Assembly: GCA_051814705.1 (NCBI GenBank)
Contig: JBPWQW010000005.1
Span: 1 to 64,000 of the forward strand
From: Geojedonia sp051814705
GTDB taxonomy: Bacteria > Bacteroidota > Bacteroidia > Flavobacteriales > Flavobacteriaceae
Direction of reading: 5' to 3'
Length of the DNA stretch: 64,000 bases
Shown piece by piece: positions 8,793 through 17,245 of this stretch (positions are counted from its first letter, which is position 1; the number at the start of each line of letters is the position of its first letter). The translations under genes and the position numbers were made by a program. The notes under the pieces were generated by a model. It saw only the letters and a program-made list of their open reading frames with translations. It was not told the origin of the DNA and made no database searches.

Positions 8793-11700
8793 TTACTTGG
8801 TTTCTTGGTATTCGTTTGGGGTGCAATTATAAATGTCTTTAAAACAAGAACTAAAATAGGATGGTGAATTAAAACCAACTTGGTAAGCAATTTCAGAAAT
8901 ACTAAGATCTGTTTGCTTTAATAAATTTTCAGCTAGTTTTACACGCTGCGATTTTAAAAACTCACTTGTGGAAAGGCCTGTTAGGGCTTTGATTTTTCTA
9001 TGAAGTTGCATACGACTCATAAGCATTTTATCACTAATGTCTTGTGATTTGAATGCTGGATTTGACATGTGAATTTCTAGTACTTGGTGTAGGCGTTTAA
9101 TAAATTGTTGTTCAACCGTAGCAGGCAGTCCGTCTTTTAATTGAAAATCAAATTCCCGTTGATAACGTTGTTGTAATTGATGCCTAAGTTGGATAAGTTT
9201 TTCTACCCTAACTTTTAATTTCTCGCTATTAAAAGGTTTGGTAATGTAAGCATCGGCTCCCGTTTTCAATCCTATTATTTCGTTTTCTTCGCCTACTTTG
9301 GCTGTTAATAAAATAATTGGGATATGACTTGAGCGTTCATCAAATTTTAAAGTATTACAAACCTCAATCCCATCTTTAATTGGCATCATGATATCACAAA
9401 TGATGAGATCTGGAATAAGTTTAAGGGCCTTGTCAATCCCTTGTTTACCGTTGTTAGCTTCAGTAGTTTTATAAGAATCTCCTAAGATCGATACGATGTA
9501 TTCTCGGATATCTTTATCATCTTCAATAATTAGTAATAAGGGCTTTTCATTATTAATTGAAGCTTTATAATCATCTTGGTTAGTGTTTACAATATGTAGC
9601 TGGGTTTCACTTATTATGTTGTCTTCCATGATAATTTCGGAAGAATTAAAATAGGATCTTTCAATAGGTAAAGTGACCGTAAACTGAATATCTTCTTGGT
9701 TCATGGTGTTCGCAATAATATTACCATGAGATAAAATAGCCAGTTCTTTTACTAAGGCGAGCCCAATGCCTACGCCATCTGAAGAGTTTTGTTTTTGAAA
9801 ATAACGCTGAAATAGTTTAGGTAACTCCTCATCTTTTAAGGTATTGCCATTATTGATAAAAGTGAGTATAATTTGCCCGCCTTGTACTTGCGTATTAAAG
9901 ATAACATGCCCATTTATGGGTGCATATTTTATGGCATTATTCAACAAATTAGTTACAATCTTTTCAATAACATCGACATCAAACCAAACATTGTCCAACA
10001 CGACTGTTTGATACATAAAATGTAGTTGTTTTTCTTCGGCTATATATTCAAAAGCTGTAGATAGTTGCTTTAAAAACACTCCTAAATTTCCTTTTTTAAC
10101 ACTTAATTTTAAACTTCCCGACTCTAGTTTTGAGAGATCCAAAAGTTGGTTGACTAAATTTAAAAGACGATTGGAGTTTCGATGCGCCAAGGTCAGTTCT
10201 TTTTTGGCTTCTTTGGATAAATCTGGATTTTCCAATTGCCGTTCTATAGGTCCTGTAATTAGTGTAAGTGGAGTTCGAAATTCATGAGAGATGTTAGTGT
10301 AAAGCTTAGTTTTAAAATCATCCAATTTTTTTAGACGCTCAGTTTCAGTTTGCTCAAATTGTAATTGCATTTTGATTTGCCAACGCCATTTTAAGTATTT
10401 ATAGATGTTATATATAACAATTACTAATAATAAGAAATAACTAAAAATGGCGATGTGGCTTAAATACCAAGGTTGCTTAATAGTAAATTTAAAGGTGGTC
10501 GGTGTAAGGTTCCAAACACCATCATAATTGCTTGATATTACTCTAAACGTATAATCATTTGGTGATAGGTTTGTATAATGTGCCGTATTTATATTTCCTG
10601 AACTCACCCAATTCTCATCGTGATTTATAAGTTGGTATTTATAGGCATTTCGTTCTGGTTGCGAAAAGTGTAAACTTGAAAACGTGAAAGTGACTGTATT
10701 TTGCTTATAATTAAAGGCCGTATTTTGGGCTAGTGATTGGTCTTTTGCAAATACTTGAAATCCCGTAATAATTGTTTTGGGTTGTATGGGATTAAAGCTT
10801 ATTTGATTAGGTTGAAACCAATTAATGCCTTCTAATCCTCCAAAATATAATGTACCATAAGGATCCTGGTAATAGGCACCTGTGTTAAATTCTAGTGCCT
10901 GTAATCCATCATTATTATTGAAATTTTCAAAAGTAATTTTAGAATCAACTGCTAGTTTAGCTTTGCTTATGCCATAGTTTGTACTCAACCAAAGGTTGCC
11001 CTCTGCATCTTGTAAGATGCCATAAATAACATTGTTTGGCAGGCCATCGTCTATAGTAAATGTTTGAATAGTTTCAGTTTTTGTATTTAAGCGTTTTAAT
11101 CCGTTTCCATTAGTGCCAATCCATAAAATATCATCAGAAAAGTAAAGCGATTTAATCTTGTCTTCTACTTGCTTAATTTTTAAAAAGTTTTCAGTTTTTG
11201 TATCAAACTTAAAAAGGCCATTGTGTTCGGTGCCAACCCATAAGGTATTGCTATTACCTTTTACCAAGGTTTTAACATTGTTGGTTGTAAGTGCCGAATT
11301 ATCTCGATGGTATTGTTTTAAAGTGCCTTGATTTTTATCGTATAATATTATACCATTGCTTTCAGTACACAACCAACTTTGATTTTTTGATTGATACACA
11401 ATACGCCAAATAGTTAAATCCTTTATTTCGGGGAATGATTTGAATTGATTTTTGTTATTAATAATATTCAAGCCAAAACCTTGATGGCCAACCCACAATT
11501 CATCATCTTGAAAAGATAAACTTATAATTCGGTTACTTAAAAGTGGGGAATTTGATGTGGTATAGGTTTTATAAGTATCAGCTTTAAAATCAATAAAAGT
11601 CAACCCTTTTCCAGAGGTTCCAACCCATAAATTAGTTTTATTATCGGTAGTAATACTTCTTACAACATCAACGTTAACCGATTTGGGTACTTGGTCATTG

Positions 11701-12719
11701 GTCAGTACATTGAATTTTATTAAATGTTGGTCGTAATAACTTGCTCCTGTTCCATCAGAACCCAGCCAAATGTTCCCGGTGACGTCTTCAAATAGGCAAA
11801 GAATATCATTGTAATGTATAGCAAACGGATTGTTTTTATTGGCTTTAAAATTGGTTAGTTGGTTGGTGGATAAGTCATATAAATAAGCGCCATTTCCATA
11901 GGTTGCTATCCATAATCTGTTTTTGCTGTCTATATGTAAATCTTCGATGTTAAGATCTGCGGGTAATCCATTACTACTAAAGGGTAAAATAGTCTGGTTA
12001 TTTAAATCTATATAGAACAATCCATTACCATAGGATCCCAACCAAAGTGTACCATCTTTCGATTGTTCTATGACACTGAAATTTGTTTTTGGAGTGTCTC
12101 GTGCTTCTATTTTGATGTAATCTCCAGTTGAACCTATTTTAAAAACGGTTTCCGAAGCCGACACAAGGATGTCATTATCAATTTCTTTAAAATTATAAAT
12201 ACTTTTTTGAGCGTCTTGAGGCTCTAGAATTTGAATGGTGTCTTTTGTACTGTAATTTATTTTATACAAGCCATTGTCGAAAGTCCCTATATAAAAGTTA
12301 AGGTGTTTATCCTGAAAAATGTTACTAACATTTACAATTGAAGAAAAAGGTTTAAAACTATCTGTAGCAGTGTGGTACAATTCTAAATTGCCAGAACTGG
12401 TAATAATCCATAAGCGATTTTGTATGTCAATGTATACTTTGCCTAATTTACTAAAGCTAGGTCTTGTAATATCCTCAAACTGTTTGTTGTAATGAATAAA
12501 TTGTTTCCCATCGTATTTGTTAAGTCCATCTTGTGTGGCAAGCCATAAATAACCTATACTATCTTGTGCTATATCAATGACGCTATTTTGGGATAAACCA
12601 TCATTAATGGTCAATGTTTTAAAAGCAAACTGCTTTTGATTGATTGCATCTTGGGCAAAACCAACAAAACAACCTATTATAAAAAAGTAAAAAAGACTAA
12701 TTTTAATTCGATTTAACAT
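8793..12719 (-). CDS. hybrid two-component system sensor/response regulator (HTCS)
   Basis: A 1308-residue one-protein signalling system. In order it has a signal peptide (1-23); a periplasmic two-component-regulator propeller (about 30-690) with many repeats like LWLATQDGLNKYDG and NLWVGTSGKGL; a Y_Y_Y domain (about 695-765); a membrane helix (about 775-797); a HisKA domain with phospho-acceptor histidine in HEFRTPLTLITGP (about 850); a HATPase domain with N-box NLLNNAIKYAP and G2 box GVGIGLALVKE; a receiver domain (about 1090-1205) with phospho-Asp in LIICDIMMP and lysine in ITKPF; and a C-terminal AraC-type DNA-binding domain. The usual DxGxG of the ATPase reads NNGNT here. Such proteins usually control a neighbouring polysaccharide-utilisation locus, but no SusC/SusD gene is in this window. 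Its targets may be the adjacent secreted-protein genes. Confidence 0.93.
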   Translation of the reverse strand: MLNRIKISLFYFFIIGCFVGFAQDAINQKQFAFKTLTINDGLSQNSVIDIAQDSIGYLWLATQDGLNKYDGKQFIHYNKQFEDITRPSFSKLGKVYIDIQNRLWIITSSGNLELYHTATDSFKPFSSIVNVSNIFQDKHLNFYIGTFDNGLYKINYSTKDTIQILEPQDAQKSIYNFKEIDNDILVSASETVFKIGSTGDYIKIEARDTPKTNFSVIEQSKDGTLWLGSYGNGLFYIDLNNQTILPFSSNGLPADLNIEDLHIDSKNRLWIATYGNGAYLYDLSTNQLTNFKANKNNPFAIHYNDILCLFEDVTGNIWLGSDGTGASYYDQHLIKFNVLTNDQVPKSVNVDVVRSITTDNKTNLWVGTSGKGLTFIDFKADTYKTYTTSNSPLLSNRIISLSFQDDELWVGHQGFGLNIINNKNQFKSFPEIKDLTIWRIVYQSKNQSWLCTESNGIILYDKNQGTLKQYHRDNSALTTNNVKTLVKGNSNTLWVGTEHNGLFKFDTKTENFLKIKQVEDKIKSLYFSDDILWIGTNGNGLKRLNTKTETIQTFTIDDGLPNNVIYGILQDAEGNLWLSTNYGISKAKLAVDSKITFENFNNNDGLQALEFNTGAYYQDPYGTLYFGGLEGINWFQPNQISFNPIQPKTIITGFQVFAKDQSLAQNTAFNYKQNTVTFTFSSLHFSQPERNAYKYQLINHDENWVSSGNINTAHYTNLSPNDYTFRVISSNYDGVWNLTPTTFKFTIKQPWYLSHIAIFSYFLLLVIVIYNIYKYLKWRWQIKMQLQFEQTETERLKKLDDFKTKLYTNISHEFRTPLTLITGPIERQLENPDLSKEAKKELTLAHRNSNRLLNLVNQLLDLSKLESGSLKLSVKKGNLGVFLKQLSTAFEYIAEEKQLHFMYQTVVLDNVWFDVDVIEKIVTNLLNNAIKYAPINGHVIFNTQVQGGQIILTFINNGNTLKDEELPKLFQRYFQKQNSSDGVGIGLALVKELAILSHGNIIANTMNQEDIQFTVTLPIERSYFNSSEIIMEDNIISETQLHIVNTNQDDYKASINNEKPLLLIIEDDKDIREYIVSILGDSYKTTEANNGKQGIDKALKLIPDLIICDIMMPIKDGIEVCNTLKFDERSSHIPIILLTAKVGEENEIIGLKTGADAYITKPFNSEKLKVRVEKLIQLRHQLQQRYQREFDFQLKDGLPATVEQQFIKRLHQVLEIHMSNPAFKSQDISDKMLMSRMQLHRKIKALTGLSTSEFLKSQRVKLAENLLKQTDLSISEIAYQVGFNSPSYFSSCFKDIYNCTPNEYQETK

Positions 12720-12775
12720 ATAGAGATGCCATATCTAATTATAGTATCTGTTCATCAATAAGAGGTGGAGCGATG

Positions 12776-12801
12776 TTGTAATGCAATTACATTAGTTACA
12801 A
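12776..12801. promoter_or_regulatory. nested palindrome upstream of the hybrid regulator gene
   Basis: TGTAAT and ATTACA (12777-12782, 12786-12791) form an inverted repeat with a 3-base spacer. It is nested in a second pair, TTGTAA/TTACAA (12776-12781, 12796-12801). The site lies 57-82 bp upstream of the regulator start. GTTACAATA at 12795-12803 recurs inverted at 8741-8749, downstream of the regulator and upstream of the small ORF. This may be an operator for the regulator itself; that is inference from position only. Confidence 0.35.
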
Positions 12802-13014
12802 TATAGTGAAATTGGATTTAATAAAAAATATGCGGGGCTTTTGTCTGGTTTATCTTATTGTATAATCTCTCAAAATGCTCCTAGAATTCACCATCTTTTA
12901 AATTTCTTAGGTGCCTTCATAAATTAGTGTGATTTTGGCATTGCTCATCAATCGTTAGATGTGGTAATCTTTTACAAACCATAGTCTAATGAATATGAAT
13001 GTTCTTAATTTTAG

Positions 13015-13058
13015 GAGTAGGCCGCCGCCTTTTTTGAGAGTCCTTTACAGAAATGTAA
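13015..13058 (+). repeat. right copy of the 44-bp direct repeat: displaced 5S 3' end and terminator
   Basis: These bases are identical to 60-103. They contain the last 15 bases of a 5S gene (13015-13029), the T run, and the first hairpin arm and loop. The second arm (to 13065) has diverged at three positions. Bases before 13015 bear no resemblance to 5S rRNA, so this is not a 5S gene. The copy ends against the stop codon of the leftward DUF6095 gene (13063). Most likely it is the original end of the rrn operon, displaced by an insertion of about 13 kb; a deletion between rrn copies is the alternative. The rest of 12720-13062 holds only the upstream region of the regulator gene. Confidence 0.85.
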
Positions 13059-13062
13059 GAGA

Positions 13063-13296
13063 CTATTTCTTTTTAAACATACTATCCATTATGATCATAA
13101 GCCCCTTAAAAGCAAAGTATATGGCTAGAATTGAAATTACGCCACCAAGAATTAAAATAAGGTAATACAATGATTTTTGTTGATTGCTAAATGCAATGTA
13201 TAATAGGGTAGGGCCAACAAACATGCAGATTAATGATAAGGCCATTTTGTTTAGGCCTTTATAGAGCATATCTTTATCTGTCCTGCTAGTTTCCAT
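13063..13296 (-). CDS. small two-helix membrane protein, DUF6095 family
   Basis: A 77-residue protein with two transmembrane helices (about 16-35 and 43-68). The layout, with a charged N-terminus, LYKGLNKMALSL, and a basic KKK end, matches the DUF6095 family found next to murQ in Flavobacteriaceae. Function is unknown. Its start overlaps the 3' end of murQ by 11 bp, so the two are translationally linked. Its stop codon abuts the displaced 5S fragment, so the operon now lacks a clean terminator of its own. Confidence 0.75.
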   Translation of the reverse strand: METSRTDKDMLYKGLNKMALSLICMFVGPTLLYIAFSNQQKSLYYLILILGGVISILAIYFAFKGLMIIMDSMFKKK

Positions 13297-14104
13297 CTAT
13301 ATAGTTTTTAATTGCTATGCGTACGTTTTGATATTTATCCAATAACTTTTGAGCTTCATCTTGAGATATGTTAAGCTCATTCATGATCATTTTTGTACCC
13401 CTGTCTACAAGCTTATTGTTGCTTAATTGCATATCAACCATTTTATTCCCCTTAATACGGCCTAATTTAATCATGGTTGTTGTGGTAATCATATTGAGGA
13501 TCATTTTTTGAGCTGTCCCAGCTTTCATACGGGAGCTTCCTGTTACAAATTCTGGTCCTACAATGACCTCAATAGGATATTTAGCAATACGGGATAAGGG
13601 ACTATTGTGATTGCATGTTATACAACCTGTTGTTATTTGCTGTTCGTTACAGGATTTTAATCCTCCAATGACATAAGGAGTGGTTCCGGAAGCAGCTATA
13701 CCGATAACCACATCTTTTTCTGAAATATTATAGTGGAGTAAATCAAGCCAAGCCTGGGTTGTAGAATCTTCGGCAAACTCAACAGCTTTACGAATTGCGA
13801 TATCACCACCTGCAATCAAGCCTATTACCAAATCATGAGAGACACCAAAGGTTGGGGGACACTCTGAAGCGTCGAGGATACCCAGGCGTCCGCTGGTGCC
13901 AGCTCCAATATAAAACAACCGACCTCCATTGCTGAGTTTATTAACGATTTCACTCACTAAGGACTCTATTTGTGGTATTGCTTTTTCAACTGCTTTAGCT
14001 ACTTTTTTATCTTCATCATTGATATTGATAAGCAATTCACCTATAGCCATCTTTTCCAGATGATTATAGCAAGAATCTTCTTCTGTAGTTTTGGTAAAGT
14101 CCAT
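13286..14104 (-). CDS. murQ: N-acetylmuramic acid 6-phosphate etherase
   Basis: A 272-residue cytoplasmic enzyme that cleaves the lactyl ether of MurNAc-6-phosphate to give GlcNAc-6-phosphate and D-lactate in cell-wall recycling. The SIS fold is clear: FYIGAGTSGRLGILDASE at about 64-81 carries the sugar-phosphate loop and Glu81, at the position of the catalytic acid. A second family signature, VTGSSRMKAGTAQKMILNM, follows near 187-205. The length is slightly shorter than typical (about 300). A TATTTTTG box lies 5 bases upstream of the ATG, so the mRNA may be leaderless. DUF6095 follows in the same operon. No MurNAc transporter or kinase is seen nearby. Confidence 0.93.
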   Translation of the reverse strand: MDFTKTTEEDSCYNHLEKMAIGELLININDEDKKVAKAVEKAIPQIESLVSEIVNKLSNGGRLFYIGAGTSGRLGILDASECPPTFGVSHDLVIGLIAGGDIAIRKAVEFAEDSTTQAWLDLLHYNISEKDVVIGIAASGTTPYVIGGLKSCNEQQITTGCITCNHNSPLSRIAKYPIEVIVGPEFVTGSSRMKAGTAQKMILNMITTTTMIKLGRIKGNKMVDMQLSNNKLVDRGTKMIMNELNISQDEAQKLLDKYQNVRIAIKNYIDGN

Positions 14105-14108
14105 ACTT

Positions 14109-14116
14109 CAAAAATA
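14109..14116 (-). promoter_or_regulatory. -7 promoter box for murQ
   Basis: The minus strand reads TATTTTTG, a full match to the Bacteroidetes TAnnTTTG box. It ends only 4 bases before the murQ ATG, predicting a start site at or very near the start codon. No clear -33 element is seen. Confidence 0.5.
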
Positions 14117-14182
14117 AGGAATTTTGGTTTGTTTAGAATATTGAATAATAATCCTTTTTCTAAATACTACTTTTTTTAAAAA

Positions 14183-14209
14183 TGAAAAAGCTTCCTTTTA
14201 CAGAAGCTT
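14183..14209 (-). terminator. icd terminator
   Basis: AAGCTTC and GAAGCTT (14188-14194, 14203-14209) form a hairpin followed on the minus strand by TTTTCATTTTT. It lies 5 bp after the icd stop codon. Confidence 0.85.
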
Positions 14210-14214
14210 AAAAA

Positions 14215-16440
14215 TCATAACGAATTCATGATCGTATTTAAAGTTTTACTTGGTCGCATAGCCTGTTCTACCAGTATAGGATCCGGTACATAATAACCAC
14301 CTATATCAACTGGCTTGCCTTGCACAGCCTTAAGTTCGGAAACAATTTGGAGTTCATTGGATTTCAATTTATTGGCAATTGAAGTAAACTGGTTTTTAAG
14401 TTCCAAATCTTCATTTTGATGAGCTAAGGCTTCAGCCCAATACAATGCCAAATAAAAATGACTACCTCTATTGTCCAATTCTCCTGCAATTCGCGATGGT
14501 GATTTTCCGTTTTCCAAAAGCTGTTCTGTGGCTTGATCTAATGTATCGGCCAGAACTTTTGCTTTATGATTATGGTTTGTATTTGAAAAATGCTCTAATG
14601 AAACCGCAATTGCTAAAAATTCTCCTAGAGAATCCCAACGTAAATGATTTTCTTCTAAAAATTGTTGCACATGTTTTGGTGCAGAACCTCCAGCGCCAGT
14701 TTCAAATAAACCTCCTCCATTCATTAGGGGCACAATGGATAACATTTTTGCACTGGTACCTACTTCAAGTATCGGAAACAAATCTGTTAAATAATCGCGT
14801 AACACATTTCCAGTTACAGAAATGGTGTCTTTGCCATCTTTGAGGCGTTCTAAAGTAAATTGAGTTGCTTCTTTAAGAGATAAAATTCTAATGTCTAATC
14901 CTGTTGTATCATAATTTTTTAAATACAATTCTACTTTTTTGATCAGTTCGGCATCATGTGCCCTGTCTTTATCCAACCAAAAAATGGTGGGAATATGTGT
15001 AGCACTGGCCCGAGATACGGCCAATTTCACCCAGTCTTGTATTGGAGCATCTTTTGTTTGACACATCCTCCAGATATCACCTTCTTCAACTGTTTGTTCT
15101 AATATTACTGTATTTGCTGCATCCAGTACCTGTACTTTACCTTTGGTTGAGATTTCAAAGGTCTTATCGTGAGAACCGTATTCTTCTGCCTTTTGTGCCA
15201 TAAGCCCAACATTAGGGACTGTACCCATTGTTGTGGGATCAAAGGCACCGTGTGTTTTACAAAACTCAATAGTTGTTGCATATACACTAGAGTAACTGCT
15301 ATCAGGGATTACGGCTTTTGTATCTTGTAGTTTTCCTTTAGCATTCCACATTTGCCCTGAGGTGCGAATCATAGCTGGCATAGAGGCATCAATAATGACG
15401 TCACTTGGAACATGAAGATTGGTTATTCCTTTATCAGAATTTACCATGGCTATGCCAGGGCCATTTTTAAATGCATCTGCAATGTCTTGTTCGATAACCT
15501 TGCGTTTATTTTCGGGAAGCTCTTGAATTTTAGCCAATAAGTTTCCAAAACCATTATTGACATCAACTTCTAAAGTTTCAAAAGTATTGTGGTGCTTTTT
15601 AAAGACATCAGCAAAAAATATTTTTACAGCATGACCAAATATAATCGGATCAGAAACCTTCATCATGGTGCCTTTCATATGCAATGAAAACAAGACGCCT
15701 TTTGTTTTGGCGTCACGGATTTGCTCTCTAAAAAATTCAAGCAAAACTTTTTTGCTCATGACCGTAGCATCTATGATTTCACCTTTTAATACTGGAAAAC
15801 TGTCCTTTAAAATGGTGTTTTTTCCTGAAGCATCGACGTGTACAACTTTAATTTTTGTAGCCTCTTTTAAGGTTAATGAGGTTTCATTATGAGCAAAATC
15901 TCCATGATCCATTGTGGCAACATGAGTTTTAGAATCTGCTGACCAAGCACCCATGGAATGTGGATTCTTCTTTGCATAGTTTTTTACGGCATTTGGAGCA
16001 CGTCTATCAGAATTTCCCTCACGAAGCACCGGGTTTACAGCACTTCCCTTAATCTTATCATAGCGATCCTTTATCGATTTTTCTGCTTCATTTTTAGGCT
16101 CATCTGGGTAATCTGGTAAGTTATAACCTTTATTCTGCAATTCAGAAATAGCAACTTTTAACTGTGGAATTGATGCACTTATATTGGGCAACTTTATAAT
16201 GTTGGCTTCTGGACTTTTAACTAAATTTCCCAATTCCAATAAATCATTAGGAACGTGTTGCTCTTTGGTTAAGCAATCAGAAAAACTGGCCAATATACGA
16301 CTGGCCAATGAAATGTCCTTGGTTTCAAATGTTATATTTGAAGATGCCGTAAACGACTTGAGTATAGGTAAAAGTGATTGAGTTGCTAAAGCTGGAGCCT
16401 CATCTGTTTTGGTATAAATGATTGTGGGTGTATTTGCCAT
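14215..16440 (-). CDS. icd: NADP-dependent isocitrate dehydrogenase, monomeric type
   Basis: A 741-residue cytoplasmic TCA-cycle enzyme that converts isocitrate to 2-oxoglutarate with NADP+. The length and full-length collinearity match the monomeric IDH family (about 740 residues) and not the common 400-residue dimeric type. Recognisable family segments include LREGNSDRRAPNAVKNYAKK near 138-157, DHGDFAHNETSLT and FETGAGGSAPKHVQQFLEEN near 590. The gene stands alone between murQ (own promoter) and a long non-coding gap. It has a full TATATTTG box 49 bp upstream and a terminator directly after the stop. Confidence 0.95.
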   Translation of the reverse strand: MANTPTIIYTKTDEAPALATQSLLPILKSFTASSNITFETKDISLASRILASFSDCLTKEQHVPNDLLELGNLVKSPEANIIKLPNISASIPQLKVAISELQNKGYNLPDYPDEPKNEAEKSIKDRYDKIKGSAVNPVLREGNSDRRAPNAVKNYAKKNPHSMGAWSADSKTHVATMDHGDFAHNETSLTLKEATKIKVVHVDASGKNTILKDSFPVLKGEIIDATVMSKKVLLEFFREQIRDAKTKGVLFSLHMKGTMMKVSDPIIFGHAVKIFFADVFKKHHNTFETLEVDVNNGFGNLLAKIQELPENKRKVIEQDIADAFKNGPGIAMVNSDKGITNLHVPSDVIIDASMPAMIRTSGQMWNAKGKLQDTKAVIPDSSYSSVYATTIEFCKTHGAFDPTTMGTVPNVGLMAQKAEEYGSHDKTFEISTKGKVQVLDAANTVILEQTVEEGDIWRMCQTKDAPIQDWVKLAVSRASATHIPTIFWLDKDRAHDAELIKKVELYLKNYDTTGLDIRILSLKEATQFTLERLKDGKDTISVTGNVLRDYLTDLFPILEVGTSAKMLSIVPLMNGGGLFETGAGGSAPKHVQQFLEENHLRWDSLGEFLAIAVSLEHFSNTNHNHKAKVLADTLDQATEQLLENGKSPSRIAGELDNRGSHFYLALYWAEALAHQNEDLELKNQFTSIANKLKSNELQIVSELKAVQGKPVDIGGYYVPDPILVEQAMRPSKTLNTIMNSL

Positions 16441-16489
16441 CTATGTTTATTATAATTACAGGTATCAAAATGCTTATTTTAAAGCCCTG

Positions 16490-16497
16490 CAAATATA
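16490..16497 (-). promoter_or_regulatory. -7 promoter box for icd
   Basis: The minus strand reads TATATTTG, a full match to TAnnTTTG, 49 bp upstream of the icd ATG. This gives a leader of about 45 bases. Confidence 0.6.
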
Positions 16498-16589
16498 CAA
16501 AAAACATAGAGTTTTCACTGTTTTGCTAGCCCTATTGGGAAGATTTTAATAGCTTAAAATGAATAAGTAATGAAGGAATGTAGAATCTA

Positions 16590-17060
16590 TAAATAACAAA
16601 AGCCATATCATGGTAGCGAACTACTTTGACATGGCTTTCTTTGAAACAGTTACTTCATGATCTAATTGACACTTCTGTCAAATCAGCCGATTAGAATTTG
16701 CATCCAAAATCGTCCTTTTCAATTCAAGTTTCGCTATTCCAACGAAACCTCTTGTAACTTTCAAAATGCATTGACCTGCTACTCGAGTGTTTCGGTTAAT
16801 TGTTTTTCTTGATGTTTCTTTTTTTACACTTCGTTTTCACGTTATATACTTTCCAAAACATTACCTCCTAGCTCAATGTTCACTTTCGTTCCCATTTCCT
16901 TCAGTGGCTTTCCACTTTAGCAGTTTCGATCTGCTTGCACATATCGCACTTTTTAAAGCTTCATGATCTTTTAGCTCCCCATGCCTACACATGATGCCTC
17001 AAAACCTCAAAAAACAATTTAATAAAGAACGTTGCTTTATCTAATTTTCACATAAACTCA
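16590..17060 (-). ncRNA. probable structured non-coding RNA or group II intron-like remnant with terminator
   Basis: This stretch lies inside the 805-bp gap between icd and rplS and has no credible ORF. Read leftward it holds many compact hairpins: ATAAAG/CTTTAT (near 17020-17040), GCAG/CTGC and AGTGG/CCACT with GAAA-type loops (16910-16935), GTTTCG/CGAAAC (16730-16750) and TTGACA/TGTCAA (near 16667-16682). It finishes with a terminator-like hairpin (16601-16636, UUCG loop, AGCCAT/ATGGCT) followed by TTTGTTATTT. From 16949 leftward it starts GTGCGAT, and GGGAACGAAAG lies further along; both recall domain I of group II introns. No maturase or domain V is visible. It could be a dedicated RNA gene, a decayed intron, or transcribed spacer. 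I do not recognise a named RNA family. Confidence 0.45.
16601..16636 (-). terminator. terminator-like hairpin ending the leftward non-coding RNA
   Basis: AGCCAT/ATGGCT outer arms and GTAG/CTAC inner arms close a four-base TTCG loop on the minus strand. TTTGTTATTTAT follows on the minus strand, so the direction is leftward. Confidence 0.65.
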
Positions 17061-17194
17061 GTTTTGACACTGTGACCAACATTTCTGTTGTTGATTAATC
17101 AGATAGCTAATATATTGCAACAAATGAAAGAAACAAATTTTTTAAACATTTAGATATCAACTTTTTATAAACGGGAGTTATTAACAAAAGTTAA

Positions 17195-17221
17195 TAAAAA
17201 AAGCCTTGATCTCTCAAGGCT
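17195..17221 (-). terminator. rplS terminator
   Basis: AGCCTTGA/TCAAGGCT (17202-17209, 17214-17221) with a 4-base loop is followed on the minus strand by seven T. It lies 24 bp after the rplS stop. Confidence 0.92.
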
Positions 17222-17245
17222 TTTATAATTGTGCTTATAAAGTAA

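Noticed and set aside
8660..8890. 76-residue frame at the 3' end of the hybrid regulator
   Set aside because: It overlaps the AraC-type domain coding sequence in another frame and has no signal or family resemblance.
60..13058. Transposon or prophage in the first 13 kb
   Set aside because: No transposase, integrase, phage structural gene or terminal inverted repeats are visible; only the direct repeat of the 5S end supports an island.
13015..13065. Second 5S rRNA gene
   Set aside because: Only the final 15 bases of 5S are present; the sequence before them is unrelated.
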